From NCBI GenBank assembly GCA_002396485.1, contig DGXZ01000013.1, positions 407 through 21,818 of the forward strand: 21,412 nt of DNA, given 5' to 3'. Below the pieces are notes generated by a model, which did not search any database, was not told the DNA's origin, and saw only the letters and a program-made list of their open reading frames with translations. Shown here piece by piece: positions 7,276-15,295 of the stretch. Both the position numbers and the translations under genes were made by a program. How positions within the stretch are numbered: the stretch's first letter is position 1; each line of letters opens with the position of its first letter. The stretch is from Spartobacteria bacterium UBA5019 (GTDB taxonomy: Bacteria > Verrucomicrobiota > Verrucomicrobiia > Chthoniobacterales > Terrimicrobiaceae).

Positions 7276-8597
7276 GGGCGCAGGATCTTTACGAGCACGA
7301 CGGAATTCCTTCCGCTGGCTTCGTATTTTTGGAGTCTCTCTGGTGGGAGAACGGATGGGTCCGCTGCTGCGAAGCCGCCTTTTTGTTGGAGATAGCTGTA
7401 GGCTTGGGTGGAGAGGGCGAAGAGGGTTTTCACGCCTTTCTCACGCGCGAGGTTTTCGACAAATGCCATGAGCTTGCGTCCGTAGCCTTGGTTTTCCTGC
7501 GCCTTGCGCACATGGAGGCACGCGAGTTCGGCGGCGGATTGTTCGGGATAGAGGTGCAGGGCCACGCAGGCCACGGGCGAGCGGTCCACTTCCAGAAGCC
7601 AGTAGTCATTCAGACACTCGAGAATCTCGGTGCGCGAGCGGCGGACGAGTTCCTCATTCTGCACGGACTGACGGATGAGCGAGATCACGGAACGGACATC
7701 TTTTTTGAAGATGCGCCGGATTTGTTGATACTCGTTCGAGTAAACCATGGTCCCGATGCCCTCGTGGCTGAAGACCTCGCTGAGCAGGCCCTCGTTCATT
7801 CCGCCGTTCAGCAGGTGCGCGCGGGCAACGCCTTGCCGACAGGCCTTGGCGCCATTCTCGAGCTTCGAGAGAAGTCCGGTCGGGAAGTCGGCTTTGCGTT
7901 TTTTGACGAGATCCTCCGTCTCGGAAATCGACAACTGGCGGGGTAGCGCTGTGGATTCCTCAAAGACCCGGCCTGGCGCGAGGTAGAGGATTTTTGCGGC
8001 GCCGAGTTCCACAGCGACTTCCAGCGCGATGCTATCCGAGTTCGCCCGGTAGGTGCGTCCCTCACCATCAAAGCCCATCGGAGGAATGACGGGAATGATG
8101 CCTTCATCGAGGAGAAGGCGGAGTGCCTTGGTATCCACACGCTCGACCTTGCCGGTGTATTGTTGATCGACGCCGCCGAGTATGCCAGCGGGGTGGACGA
8201 TGAGGGCATTGATGTAGGCGGCGCGGAGATCGACAGAGGAAAGGCCCTCCATGATTTCATTGGTGAGACGGATCGCTGCATCGATGCTCACCTGGAGCGT
8301 TGGCTCATCGGTGAGGCCAATGCCGTCGGAATTGGTGATTGCGATTCCACGCGTGGCGGCGAGGGCCTCGATCTGGTGGCTTGCGCCATGCACCAGGACG
8401 ACTTTTATGCTCAAAGAGCGGAGCACGGCGAGATCCAGAAGGATGTTCGGAAAATTCTCCGAGCCTACGACCTCGCCATCCACCGCAACCACGAAAATAC
8501 GTTCCCGGAAGAGGGGGACGTATTGCAAAATTTCACGCAGGTCGGAGACGTTCACGAATTGAAGATTCGCTGATAACAGATGATCCGCCCGCGACAT
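7272..8597 (-). CDS. argA: Amino-acid N-acetyltransferase (N-acetylglutamate synthase)
   Basis: This cytoplasmic enzyme transfers acetyl from acetyl-CoA to glutamate, the first step of arginine synthesis. At 441 residues it matches the length of classical ArgA. The N-terminal amino-acid-kinase-like domain (about 20-285) shows 'IKVVLVHGASHQIEAL', 'GLTDEPTLQ', 'VIPPMGFDGEGRTYRANSD' and 'LAPGRVFEE'. This domain lacks kinase activity in the family and binds arginine as feedback inhibitor. The C-terminal GNAT domain (about 300-441) shows the acetyl-CoA loop 'VRKAQENQGYGRKLM' and 'FALSTQAYSYLQQKGGF'. The ATG at 8597 is preferred to one at 8651 because the latter overlaps the divergent gene start and its extra residues look non-coding. 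The gene is coupled to the downstream symporter. Confidence 0.92.
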   Translation of the reverse strand: MSRADHLLSANLQFVNVSDLREILQYVPLFRERIFVVAVDGEVVGSENFPNILLDLAVLRSLSIKVVLVHGASHQIEALAATRGIAITNSDGIGLTDEPTLQVSIDAAIRLTNEIMEGLSSVDLRAAYINALIVHPAGILGGVDQQYTGKVERVDTKALRLLLDEGIIPVIPPMGFDGEGRTYRANSDSIALEVAVELGAAKILYLAPGRVFEESTALPRQLSISETEDLVKKRKADFPTGLLSKLENGAKACRQGVARAHLLNGGMNEGLLSEVFSHEGIGTMVYSNEYQQIRRIFKKDVRSVISLIRQSVQNEELVRRSRTEILECLNDYWLLEVDRSPVACVALHLYPEQSAAELACLHVRKAQENQGYGRKLMAFVENLAREKGVKTLFALSTQAYSYLQQKGGFAAADPSVLPPERLQKYEASGRNSVVLVKILRP

Positions 8598-8649
8598 AGA
8601 GGAAAATAACGCTGGCGGCGGGGCTTCTCCGCTCGTTAGTTTGCTGCCC

Positions 8650-9117
8650 ATGTCTTTTGAAAAGTGCCTGCTCGCCGCGCAGGGTTATCTGGAGCTTGAT
8701 ATGCCGGTCGATGCCTTGGCGGAGCTTGATTCCATGCCGCCCGAGGGCAGGGATATCGAGTCTGCATTGCAGTTGAGGCTTTTTATTACCATGAAGAGTC
8801 ACAAGTGGGACGACTCGATTCGGATTTGCGATCGACTGAGAGAGCTCTATCCACAAGCTGTATCCGGCTACATCCACGGAGCATTCTGCCTGCACGAGCG
8901 AGGCCGCACCGACTCGGCTTTGGATCTTCTCCTCAGCGGACCGCCTTCTCTCGCCGAAGAGGCCACCTATTTTTATAACCTGGCCTGCTACAGCGCGGTT
9001 CTTGGCAACCTCGAAGGGGCTCTTGATTATGTTAAGAGAAGTTTCGCTTTGGATGACAAGTTCCGTGATATCGCGAAACTGGATCCGGACTTGATCGAGC
9101 TTCGGGGGCAATTGTGA
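8650..9117 (+). CDS. Small TPR-repeat protein
   Basis: This 155-residue, all-helical protein resembles tetratricopeptide repeats: 'CLLAAQGYLELDMPVDALAELDSMP', 'RLFITMKSHKWDDSIRICDRLRELYPQAV', 'HGAFCLHERGRTDSALDLLL', and 'YNLACYSAVLGNLEGALDYVKRSFALDDKF' (the last closest to consensus). No signal peptide is seen, so it is probably cytoplasmic and acts as a protein-protein scaffold. The ATG at 8650 lies only 52 bp from the divergent argA start, leaving little room for two promoters. The TGA stop overlaps the GTG of the serine-hydrolase gene (GTGA), so the two products are made together and may interact. Confidence 0.82.
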   Translation: MSFEKCLLAAQGYLELDMPVDALAELDSMPPEGRDIESALQLRLFITMKSHKWDDSIRICDRLRELYPQAVSGYIHGAFCLHERGRTDSALDLLLSGPPSLAEEATYFYNLACYSAVLGNLEGALDYVKRSFALDDKFRDIAKLDPDLIELRGQL

Positions 9118-10259
9118 GCCGTTTGCAGCAGGCATTTGAAAAAAACTTCACCGACGGTCTTGAAGTCGGTGCCGGTCTGAGCGTTTTTAGCCGCGACGGA
9201 GAGGTCATTTCGATTTGCGGCGGCTTCTGCGATGCCGCACGCGCCGTGCCCTGGCACGACGAAACGATGGTTCTCATATGGTCCGCGACAAAAGGCGTGT
9301 CAGCAGCCTGCACACTGCATGCGATGCAGGAGGCGGGCGCGGACCTTCAGACGCGCGTCGCCGATTTTTGGCCGGAATTCTCCCAATCTGGAAAAGGCCT
9401 GCTCACACTGGGCCACGTGCTCTCGCACAGCGCAGGGCTTTGCACTCTGGATGACGACTCCGCGAATATTCTCCATCGCGACAGCGTCGTGCGAGCTATC
9501 GAAAAACAAGCCCCACTCCTGACTGTCGAGGCAGGGCCCGCTTATGGCCCCAGGGTCTTTGGCTTTATCTTGGATGAAATCCTGCGCCGCCTGTCTGGCG
9601 GGGAGGCTCTTGCTGACTATTGGCGCCGAGTTTTTGCGGAGCCCCTTGGCATCGATTTGTGGATTGGTCTCCCCGCAAACCAAAACGACCGTGTTGCCAC
9701 CATTCTCCCACCGCGCGCGGGAAAGCCCGCTGCGGGGGGCGAACTTTTTGCGAGAGCTTTTATCGATCCGGGTTCCCTAACACGCCGGGCGTTCTCGAAC
9801 TTGCGGGGAATTCCCTGGGTCTCGGCTATGAACGCCCCTGAAATCAGAGCCGTATCACTCCCGTCCATGGGAGGAATCGCCTCGGCACAGGCGCTTGCAA
9901 AATTTTACGCCATTCTGGCATCGGGCGGCACATGGGCCGGCCGGACCTATTTTAAAAAGAAAACGATGGAGTGGATGTCCACCCGTCTCGCGCAGGGCTT
10001 CGATCCCGTGCTTCAGTGCGAGCTTTCCTTTTCAGCGGGTTTCATGATGGATCCGCTCGATGGTGGCGGACAAAAAATCCGCTCCCTATTCGGCCCATCA
10101 GCATCCGCCTTCGGTCATCCCGGTGCCGGGGGCAGCTTGGGATTTGCAGACCCGGAGCAGCGCATTGGCTTCGCCTATGTGATGAACCAGATGGAATCAG
10201 GCGTTCTTCCGGATGAGCGCTGCACAGCTCTCGTGCGCGCCCTCTACGCCACAGACTAA
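9114..10259 (+). CDS. Serine hydrolase of the beta-lactamase/esterase (class C-like) family
   Basis: This 381-residue protein of the AmpC/EstB fold has the catalytic SxxK at S57-K60 (WSATKGV). A LTLGHVLSHSAGL segment (96-109) follows, and Y144 in PAYGP stands where the usual Y-x-N tyrosine would be. The third motif is HPG (335-337), in place of KTG. It lacks a signal peptide, which is common in cytoplasmic esterase-type members rather than true beta-lactamases. Resistance is therefore not implied. Likely substrates are carboxylic esters, amides or small D-amino-acid peptides. The GTG start at 9114 overlaps the stop of the TPR gene, and its stop overlaps the convergent L,D-transpeptidase gene by 4 bp. 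Confidence 0.87.
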   Translation: MSRLQQAFEKNFTDGLEVGAGLSVFSRDGEVISICGGFCDAARAVPWHDETMVLIWSATKGVSAACTLHAMQEAGADLQTRVADFWPEFSQSGKGLLTLGHVLSHSAGLCTLDDDSANILHRDSVVRAIEKQAPLLTVEAGPAYGPRVFGFILDEILRRLSGGEALADYWRRVFAEPLGIDLWIGLPANQNDRVATILPPRAGKPAAGGELFARAFIDPGSLTRRAFSNLRGIPWVSAMNAPEIRAVSLPSMGGIASAQALAKFYAILASGGTWAGRTYFKKKTMEWMSTRLAQGFDPVLQCELSFSAGFMMDPLDGGGQKIRSLFGPSASAFGHPGAGGSLGFADPEQRIGFAYVMNQMESGVLPDERCTALVRALYATD

Positions 10260-10867
10260 TTGACGATACTTACGGAAGTGCCAGTTGGCGCGTTTTCAAA
10301 GAAAATCTTCACCATCCTTTCGGGCATACGGATGCAGCCGTGGCTGTCGGGAACACCAGGCAGAAACCCTTGGTGCATGCCGACGGCAGTGCGGCCGAGT
10401 CTCATGAAATAAGGCATCGGAGCACCAGCAAAGCTTCCGCCAGGTGGCACGGGATCTTTGCCTTTGGACACATTTTTCACCAGCACGTCACCCTGAGGAT
10501 TTACATAATCGCCGTAAAGGTTCGAAACATGATTCGGATTTTTCTGCGTGATCTTGTAGGAGCCCGTAGGGGTTCCAAAGCCTTCACGACCAGAAGAGAT
10601 GGCTGAGATGCCTACGAGCTTTGAGCCTTTGTAAAAAGAGGCCTTTTGATCCGAGAGATCGATGACGATGGACGGCGCTCCTTGCACTCCATCGCCATCC
10701 CAGTAGGAATTCTTGTCGGCCAAGGTGGATTCAGCGGAACGAGAAATAATAGACCCATCAGTTCCCAAGTAGCTGGTGACAGTGCTGGTCAGGCGTGTGT
10801 CGTAGTTCGCGCAGCCAGCGAGCAGCAGGGCTGTTGCGGTGATAACGGTGAAATGCTTGCGGGTCAT
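10256..10867 (-). CDS. Lipoprotein L,D-transpeptidase (YkuD domain)
   Basis: This 203-residue envelope protein begins with a lipoprotein signal (MTRKHFTVITATALLLAGC, lipid-bearing Cys19). The YkuD domain spans about 65-203: 'IVIDLSDQKASFYKGSKLVG', 'SSGREGFGTPTGSYKI', and the catalytic SHGCIRMP motif (His176, Cys178). The enzyme makes 3-3 crosslinks in peptidoglycan or attaches lipoproteins to it, using the tetrapeptide donor. Its anchor places it in the periplasm on the outer or inner membrane. It is convergent with the serine hydrolase and transcribed alone. No Shine-Dalgarno precedes the ATG. Confidence 0.92.
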   Translation of the reverse strand: MTRKHFTVITATALLLAGCANYDTRLTSTVTSYLGTDGSIISRSAESTLADKNSYWDGDGVQGAPSIVIDLSDQKASFYKGSKLVGISAISSGREGFGTPTGSYKITQKNPNHVSNLYGDYVNPQGDVLVKNVSKGKDPVPPGGSFAGAPMPYFMRLGRTAVGMHQGFLPGVPDSHGCIRMPERMVKIFFENAPTGTSVSIVN

Positions 10868-11018
10868 ATCTTGCGGCGGGAATTAAACGCAGCAGAGGCA
10901 TACCGTCAAGCAGCAGAGGAGACAATTTCAGAAGCGCGAAAGAATTTTCCACTAAGGCTTTTCATTTCAAAATCGGTTGTTCACACTTGCGCAGCCCTAC
11001 CTCACAAACCAAAAACTT

Positions 11019-12146
11019 ATGCCAGTAACTGCCAAAGGACTCGAAGGAATCGTAGCCAACTCAACAAGCCTCAGTGATGTTCTCGGTCAAGAGGGGATCC
11101 TGATTTACGCTGGATACGACATTAATGAAATCGCAGGAAATGCCAGTTTTGAGGAAACGGTTCATCTCCTCTGGCATGGGGAACTCCCCAACAGCTCCCA
11201 ACTGGATGCCCTCTGCAAAAAACTTCGAGCATCCCGCGAGCTGCCGCAGCCGGTTGTGGATTTCCTTCGCAACGCTCCCAAAAATGCAGGGCCGATGGAT
11301 GTCATCCGCACGGCGGTTTCCATGCTTGGTCTCTACGACTCGAATCCCAAGGACGAAAGTCCTGAGGCCAATTACAACCGCGCGATCAGCATTACGGCAA
11401 AAATCAGCGTCATCACCGCTTACTTTCACCGAGCCCGCAATGGTCAGGATCTCCCACCCGTTCGCACGGACCTCGGTGAGGCAGCTCACTTTCTCTACCT
11501 CATCAATGGCACCGAACCAACGGTCGAAGCCGCGCGCACCCTCGATGTCGCCTATGTTCTCCATGCCGACCACGGCATGAATGCATCGACATTCTCCGCC
11601 CGCGTGACCATAGCCACCCTCTCGGACATGTATTCCGCAATCACGTCGGCCATCGGCACGCTCAAGGGTCCGCTCCACGGCGGCGCAAACGAAGGCGTTA
11701 TCCACATGCTGAAAGAAATCGGCAGCGAGGACAAAGTGGATGCCTGGGTTGAGGCCCAGCTTGAGCAGAAGAAAAAAATCATGGGCATCGGACACCGGGT
11801 TTACAAAGTCCTCGATCCGCGTGCCCCGCGTCTCCGCGAGATGGCGATCATTCTCAGCAACCAACTGGGCGAGCCAAAGTGGATTCGCATGAGCGAGCGC
11901 ATCGCCTCGATCATGAAGGAGCGCAAAGGCCTGAATGCGAATGTCGATTTCTACTCCGCCACAGTTTATTACTCCATGGGTATCCCGACGGATCTCTTCA
12001 CGCCCGTCTTTGCCATAGCCCGCACGGCGGGTTGGACCGGTCATGTCATGGAGCAGCTCGCAGACAACCGCCTGTATCGTCCTCTCAGCGAATACACCGG
12101 CCCCGCTGTTGGTAAAAAGTTCCAGCCCATCGACGGTCGTCCATGA
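11019..12146 (+). CDS. gltA: Citrate synthase (short bacterial/archaeal type)
   Basis: Joins acetyl-CoA and oxaloacetate to make citrate, the entry step of the TCA cycle. The 375-residue length fits the shorter, dimeric class rather than the long E. coli hexamer. Active-site residues are visible: the first histidine in 'VLHADHGMNASTF', the second in 'GPLHGGANEGV', 'GHRVYKVLDPRA' and the aspartate in 'NVDFYSATVYYSMGIP'. The loop usually read HADHELNAS is HADHGMNAS here, a minor variant. A 2-methylcitrate synthase function cannot be excluded by sequence. The ATG at 11019 is chosen by homology to the family N-terminus; it has no Shine-Dalgarno. The TGA overlaps the ATG of the ABC ATPase (ATGA). 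It is probably the first gene of a three-gene operon. Confidence 0.93.
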   Translation: MPVTAKGLEGIVANSTSLSDVLGQEGILIYAGYDINEIAGNASFEETVHLLWHGELPNSSQLDALCKKLRASRELPQPVVDFLRNAPKNAGPMDVIRTAVSMLGLYDSNPKDESPEANYNRAISITAKISVITAYFHRARNGQDLPPVRTDLGEAAHFLYLINGTEPTVEAARTLDVAYVLHADHGMNASTFSARVTIATLSDMYSAITSAIGTLKGPLHGGANEGVIHMLKEIGSEDKVDAWVEAQLEQKKKIMGIGHRVYKVLDPRAPRLREMAIILSNQLGEPKWIRMSERIASIMKERKGLNANVDFYSATVYYSMGIPTDLFTPVFAIARTAGWTGHVMEQLADNRLYRPLSEYTGPAVGKKFQPIDGRP

Positions 12147-12811
12147 CCCCACGCCTCAAGGCGCGAGGACTTCGCAGGTCATTCCGCATCGGGGGGGCAT
12201 CCATCGAGGTTCTACGCGGCATTGACATCGACATAGCCGCCGGAGAGTCCGTGTTCCTCTGCGGTGCGAGTGGAGCGGGTAAGACAACGCTTCTCTACAC
12301 TTTGGCGGGTCTAGAGACCCCGGAAGCCGGCACTGTGGAGTTTGAAGGCCAGTCACTCTACGGGCTATCCGGTAATGCGCTTGCCCGCCTGCGCAACAAG
12401 AGAATGGGTTTTGTTTTTCAATCCTATTTTCTCCTGCCAGAGCTGACCGCATTGGAAAATGTCCTTCTGCCAGCACTCATCCGGGGAAAATCAGAACTCG
12501 CCCGTGGGCGCGATCTCTTGCAGCGCGTTGGCCTGTCCGGACGCATCGACCACCTGCCGGCCGAACTCAGCGGCGGTGAGCAACAGCGCGTCGCCATCGC
12601 CCGATCCTTGATCAATGATCCGGCCATTCTTTTTGCGGATGAGCCCACCGGCAACTTGGACTCCAAAAACGGCGAGGTGATCATCAATCTGCTTCTCGAT
12701 CTTTCGAAGGCCGATGGACGCACTCTCGTCGTCGTCACACACGATGAAAATATTGCGAGCCGGGGTGACCGGGTCGTGCGGATCGTTGATGGCTGTCTCG
12801 CAGCGAACTGA
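12143..12811 (+). CDS. lolD: ABC transporter ATPase, LolD/MacB-type
   Basis: The 222-residue ATPase couples ATP hydrolysis to a membrane permease. It has Walker A GASGAGKT (41-48), Q-loop Q93 (VFQSYFLLPELTALENVLLP), signature ELSGGEQQR (141-149), Walker B ILFADEPTGNLD, and the H-loop VTHDE. 'RMGFVFQ..FLLPELTALENV' and 'DEPTGNLD' are the marks of the o228 subfamily (LolD, MacB, FtsE). LolD releases outer-membrane lipoproteins with LolC/E, but no permease is next to it here, so LolD is only the most likely member. It overlaps citrate synthase by 4 bp and precedes recR by one base, so the three genes are probably co-transcribed. Confidence 0.85.
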   Translation: MTPRLKARGLRRSFRIGGASIEVLRGIDIDIAAGESVFLCGASGAGKTTLLYTLAGLETPEAGTVEFEGQSLYGLSGNALARLRNKRMGFVFQSYFLLPELTALENVLLPALIRGKSELARGRDLLQRVGLSGRIDHLPAELSGGEQQRVAIARSLINDPAILFADEPTGNLDSKNGEVIINLLLDLSKADGRTLVVVTHDENIASRGDRVVRIVDGCLAAN

Positions 12812-12812
12812 C

Positions 12813-13415
12813 ATGCCGCTCGATTATCCGGCTCCATTCAACGAACTCACGCGGGAGCTGCGGCGTTTGCCGGGTCTTGGTCCGCGGAGTGCCGAGCGTT
12901 GTGCTCTTTGGCTCTTGGGACACAAGGACGCACGACCCTCGCAACTTGCCGCAGCGATCACAGCCGCCTCGTCATCGATCCATCCCTGCAAAAAATGTGG
13001 ATTCTTTGCCGTCTCCGAACTTTGCGAAATCTGCCTGCAGCCGTCGCGACAAGGGAAAGAAATCTGCATCGTGGAGCAAGCCACCGATATCCTGCCGCTG
13101 GAGCGCAGCGGGGTCTTCCAGGGCCTTTATCATGCGCTTGGCGGACGTCTCTCACCGCTCGACCACATCGGCCCGGCCCAACTGCGAATCCAATCCTTCC
13201 TGGAAAGAATCCGCGAAGAAAATCCGACGGAAATCATTCTCGCCCTCAGTGCCGATGTCGAAGGCGAGGCGACGACGAACTACCTCACGGAAATCCTCTC
13301 TCCGTTGGACATCCGCACGACCCGCATCGCCCATGGCCTGCCCGCCGGCGGGGGACTGGAGCATGCGGACCAGCTCACGCTCCAACGCGCGCTCACCGGG
13401 CGGCGTCCGGCTTGA
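12813..13415 (+). CDS. recR: Recombination mediator RecR
   Basis: RecR works with RecO/RecF to load RecA at gaps during recombinational repair. The 200-residue protein has the helix-hairpin-helix 'ELRRLPGLGPRSAERCALWLL' at residues about 12-32. Next come the C4 zinc site (CKKCGFFAVSELCEICL) and a Toprim domain with 'EQATDILPLERSGVFQGLYHALGGRLSPL' and 'ALSADVEGEATTNYLTEIL'. The C-terminus has 'ARGLP'-type 'AHGLPAGGGLEHADQLTLQRAL'. The ATG at 12813 begins one base after the ATPase stop. It is convergent with glmS, with only 12 bases between the stops. Confidence 0.95.
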   Translation: MPLDYPAPFNELTRELRRLPGLGPRSAERCALWLLGHKDARPSQLAAAITAASSSIHPCKKCGFFAVSELCEICLQPSRQGKEICIVEQATDILPLERSGVFQGLYHALGGRLSPLDHIGPAQLRIQSFLERIREENPTEIILALSADVEGEATTNYLTEILSPLDIRTTRIAHGLPAGGGLEHADQLTLQRALTGRRPA

Positions 13416-13427
13416 GTGCGACGGCAC

Positions 13428-15278
13428 CTACTCGACCGTCACGCTCTTCGCCAGGTTTCGCGGCTTGTCCACATTGCATCCGAGGGCCACTGCGGTGTGA
13501 TAGGCGAGAAGCTGAAGTGCAATACTGTTGAGAAACGGGCTCAGAAATCCCGGCGCCGCCGGCAGGAGGATCGCCTCATCGCAAAGAGATGCGAGTGTGT
13601 TGTCGCCCTCCGTGCCGATGGCAATCACCGGACCCCGGCGCGCTTTGATTTCTTCGATGTTGCTCACGTTTTTTTCAAAGACATCATCTTGCGGAGCCAG
13701 GACAATAGTCGGTGTTTCCTCATTGATGAGGGCAATGATGCCATGCTTGAGCTCGGCGCTCGGATGTCCGGATGAGGCGATGTAGGTGATTTCCTTCATC
13801 TTGAGTGCTCCCTCCAGAGCAATCGGGAAGTTTGCCTGTCGGCCCATGAAGAGAAAATTCCGGGTCTTGGCATATTTTGCCGCGATGTCTGCGATGAGGG
13901 CATCGCGCTCCAGTGTGCGCGCAACGAGATCGGGGAGCCGCTCCAGGCTTTCGATGATTTCCGCTGCATCGGCCTGGGAAAGGTCCCGGATGCGGCCGAG
14001 TATGAGTCCAAGCATGGCGAGAATCACGAGTTCGGAGGTGAATGTCTTGGTCGCTGCCACTCCGATTTCAACCCCCGCACGGAGGCCGATTCCTCCATCG
14101 CTCTCGCGGCTGATCGTGCTGAAGACATTGTTGCAGATGCCGAGGGTGAGGGCGCCTTTCCGCTTGCTCTCGCGCAGTGCGGCGAGCGTGTCGGCTGTCT
14201 CTCCGCTCTGGCTCATCGCAAAAACGGCGGTTTCCGGATCCAGCGGCGCGTTGCGGTAGCGGAACTCGCTCGCATAGTCGCATTCCACAGGAATTCGCGA
14301 TAGACTCTCGATCATGTATTCCCCGGCTAGAGCGGCGTGGAATGTCGTTCCGCAGCCGGTGAGAATGATGCGTTTGAGATCGCGCAGCTGTTCATTCGTT
14401 CGATGGAGGCCTGTGAAGCGGGCCGTGGACTCCTCGGGAATCAACCGACCCTTCATGGCCTCGCGGAGAGTGTCAGGCTGCTCATGGATTTCCTTGAGCA
14501 TGTGGTGGGGAAAAATCCCCTTCCCCGTGGCGCGTGCCTCCACCTGGATTTTTCGGAGCTTCGGCGCAGTGGCCGTCCCGCCATTGACGGTGGCAAGGTG
14601 GAAAGACTCGCCGTCCAGCGCGGCAATGTCTTGATCCTTCAGATAAATGATATCCTGTACCCATCCATCAAGGGCGGCGGCATCGCTCGCGATGAACTGG
14701 GCCTCCTTGCCGATGCCCAGCACCAGCGGACTCCCACTGCGCGCCGCAGCAAGGAATTTCCCGAGATCCGCATGGATGACGGCAATGGCATAAGTGCCGC
14801 GCACATGTCGCAGGGCCTCCTGCATCGCATGAAGTAGCGCTGAACGGTTTCGGTCTGAGTTTTGGTCGAACGCCTCGCCAATCAAGTGCGCAAGCACTTC
14901 CGTATCCGTTTGGGAGAGGAAGACGTGGCCCCGGCCGATGAGTTCATCGCGGAGATGTTTGTGGTTTTCGACGACCCCGTTGTGGACGAGAGCCAGCTTC
15001 CCGGAGGCATCCAAATGGGGGTGCGCATTTTCCGTGGTCACCCCGCCATGCGTAGCCCACCGTGTGTGGCTGATGCCGGGATTTCCTCGCAAGGGATTTT
15101 GCTCAACTTCTGCCACAAGCTGTGCGACACCTCCGACCGCCTTGCGGGTTTGAATTTCATTTCCACTCAGCACGGCAACTCCGGCTGAGTCGTAGCCTCG
15201 ATATTCCAGACGTCCCAGCCCCTCCAAAAGGAAGGGCAGGGTGTCTGTTTTGCCAATCGTTCCAACAATTCCACACAT
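13428..15278 (-). CDS. glmS: Glutamine:fructose-6-phosphate aminotransferase (isomerizing)
   Basis: Makes glucosamine-6-phosphate from fructose-6-phosphate and glutamine, feeding UDP-GlcNAc for peptidoglycan and lipid A. The 616 residues start at MCGIVG, where Cys2 is the N-terminal glutaminase nucleophile exposed after Met removal. The glutaminase half shows 'RLEYRGYDSAGV', 'HTRWATHGGVTTENAHPH' and 'HNGVVENH'. The linker 'HHMLKEIHEQPDTLREAM' precedes two SIS isomerase domains ('GCGTTFHAALAGEYMIE', 'SQSGETADTLAAL', 'KEITYIASSGHPSAELKHG') and the 'PRNLAKSVTVE' end. The start is fixed by the nucleophile. It lies 17 bases after the DUF2334 gene and is likely in its operon. No glmS ribozyme is visible upstream. 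Confidence 0.96.
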   Translation of the reverse strand: MCGIVGTIGKTDTLPFLLEGLGRLEYRGYDSAGVAVLSGNEIQTRKAVGGVAQLVAEVEQNPLRGNPGISHTRWATHGGVTTENAHPHLDASGKLALVHNGVVENHKHLRDELIGRGHVFLSQTDTEVLAHLIGEAFDQNSDRNRSALLHAMQEALRHVRGTYAIAVIHADLGKFLAAARSGSPLVLGIGKEAQFIASDAAALDGWVQDIIYLKDQDIAALDGESFHLATVNGGTATAPKLRKIQVEARATGKGIFPHHMLKEIHEQPDTLREAMKGRLIPEESTARFTGLHRTNEQLRDLKRIILTGCGTTFHAALAGEYMIESLSRIPVECDYASEFRYRNAPLDPETAVFAMSQSGETADTLAALRESKRKGALTLGICNNVFSTISRESDGGIGLRAGVEIGVAATKTFTSELVILAMLGLILGRIRDLSQADAAEIIESLERLPDLVARTLERDALIADIAAKYAKTRNFLFMGRQANFPIALEGALKMKEITYIASSGHPSAELKHGIIALINEETPTIVLAPQDDVFEKNVSNIEEIKARRGPVIAIGTEGDNTLASLCDEAILLPAAPGFLSPFLNSIALQLLAYHTAVALGCNVDKPRNLAKSVTVE

Positions 15279-15295
15279 GACAGTTGATGTTTTGG

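Noticed and set aside
6310..7395. 361-codon plus-strand frame over the symporter gene
   Set aside because: It is antisense to a clear SSS transporter; its translation is highly charged and low in complexity, as expected of a GC-rich shadow frame.
9114..10259. Antibiotic-resistance beta-lactamase
   Set aside because: It lacks an export signal and a YxN motif, so an esterase-type member of the family is more likely.
11061..12152. 363-codon minus-strand frame over citrate synthase
   Set aside because: Shadow of a well-supported gene, with no family pattern.
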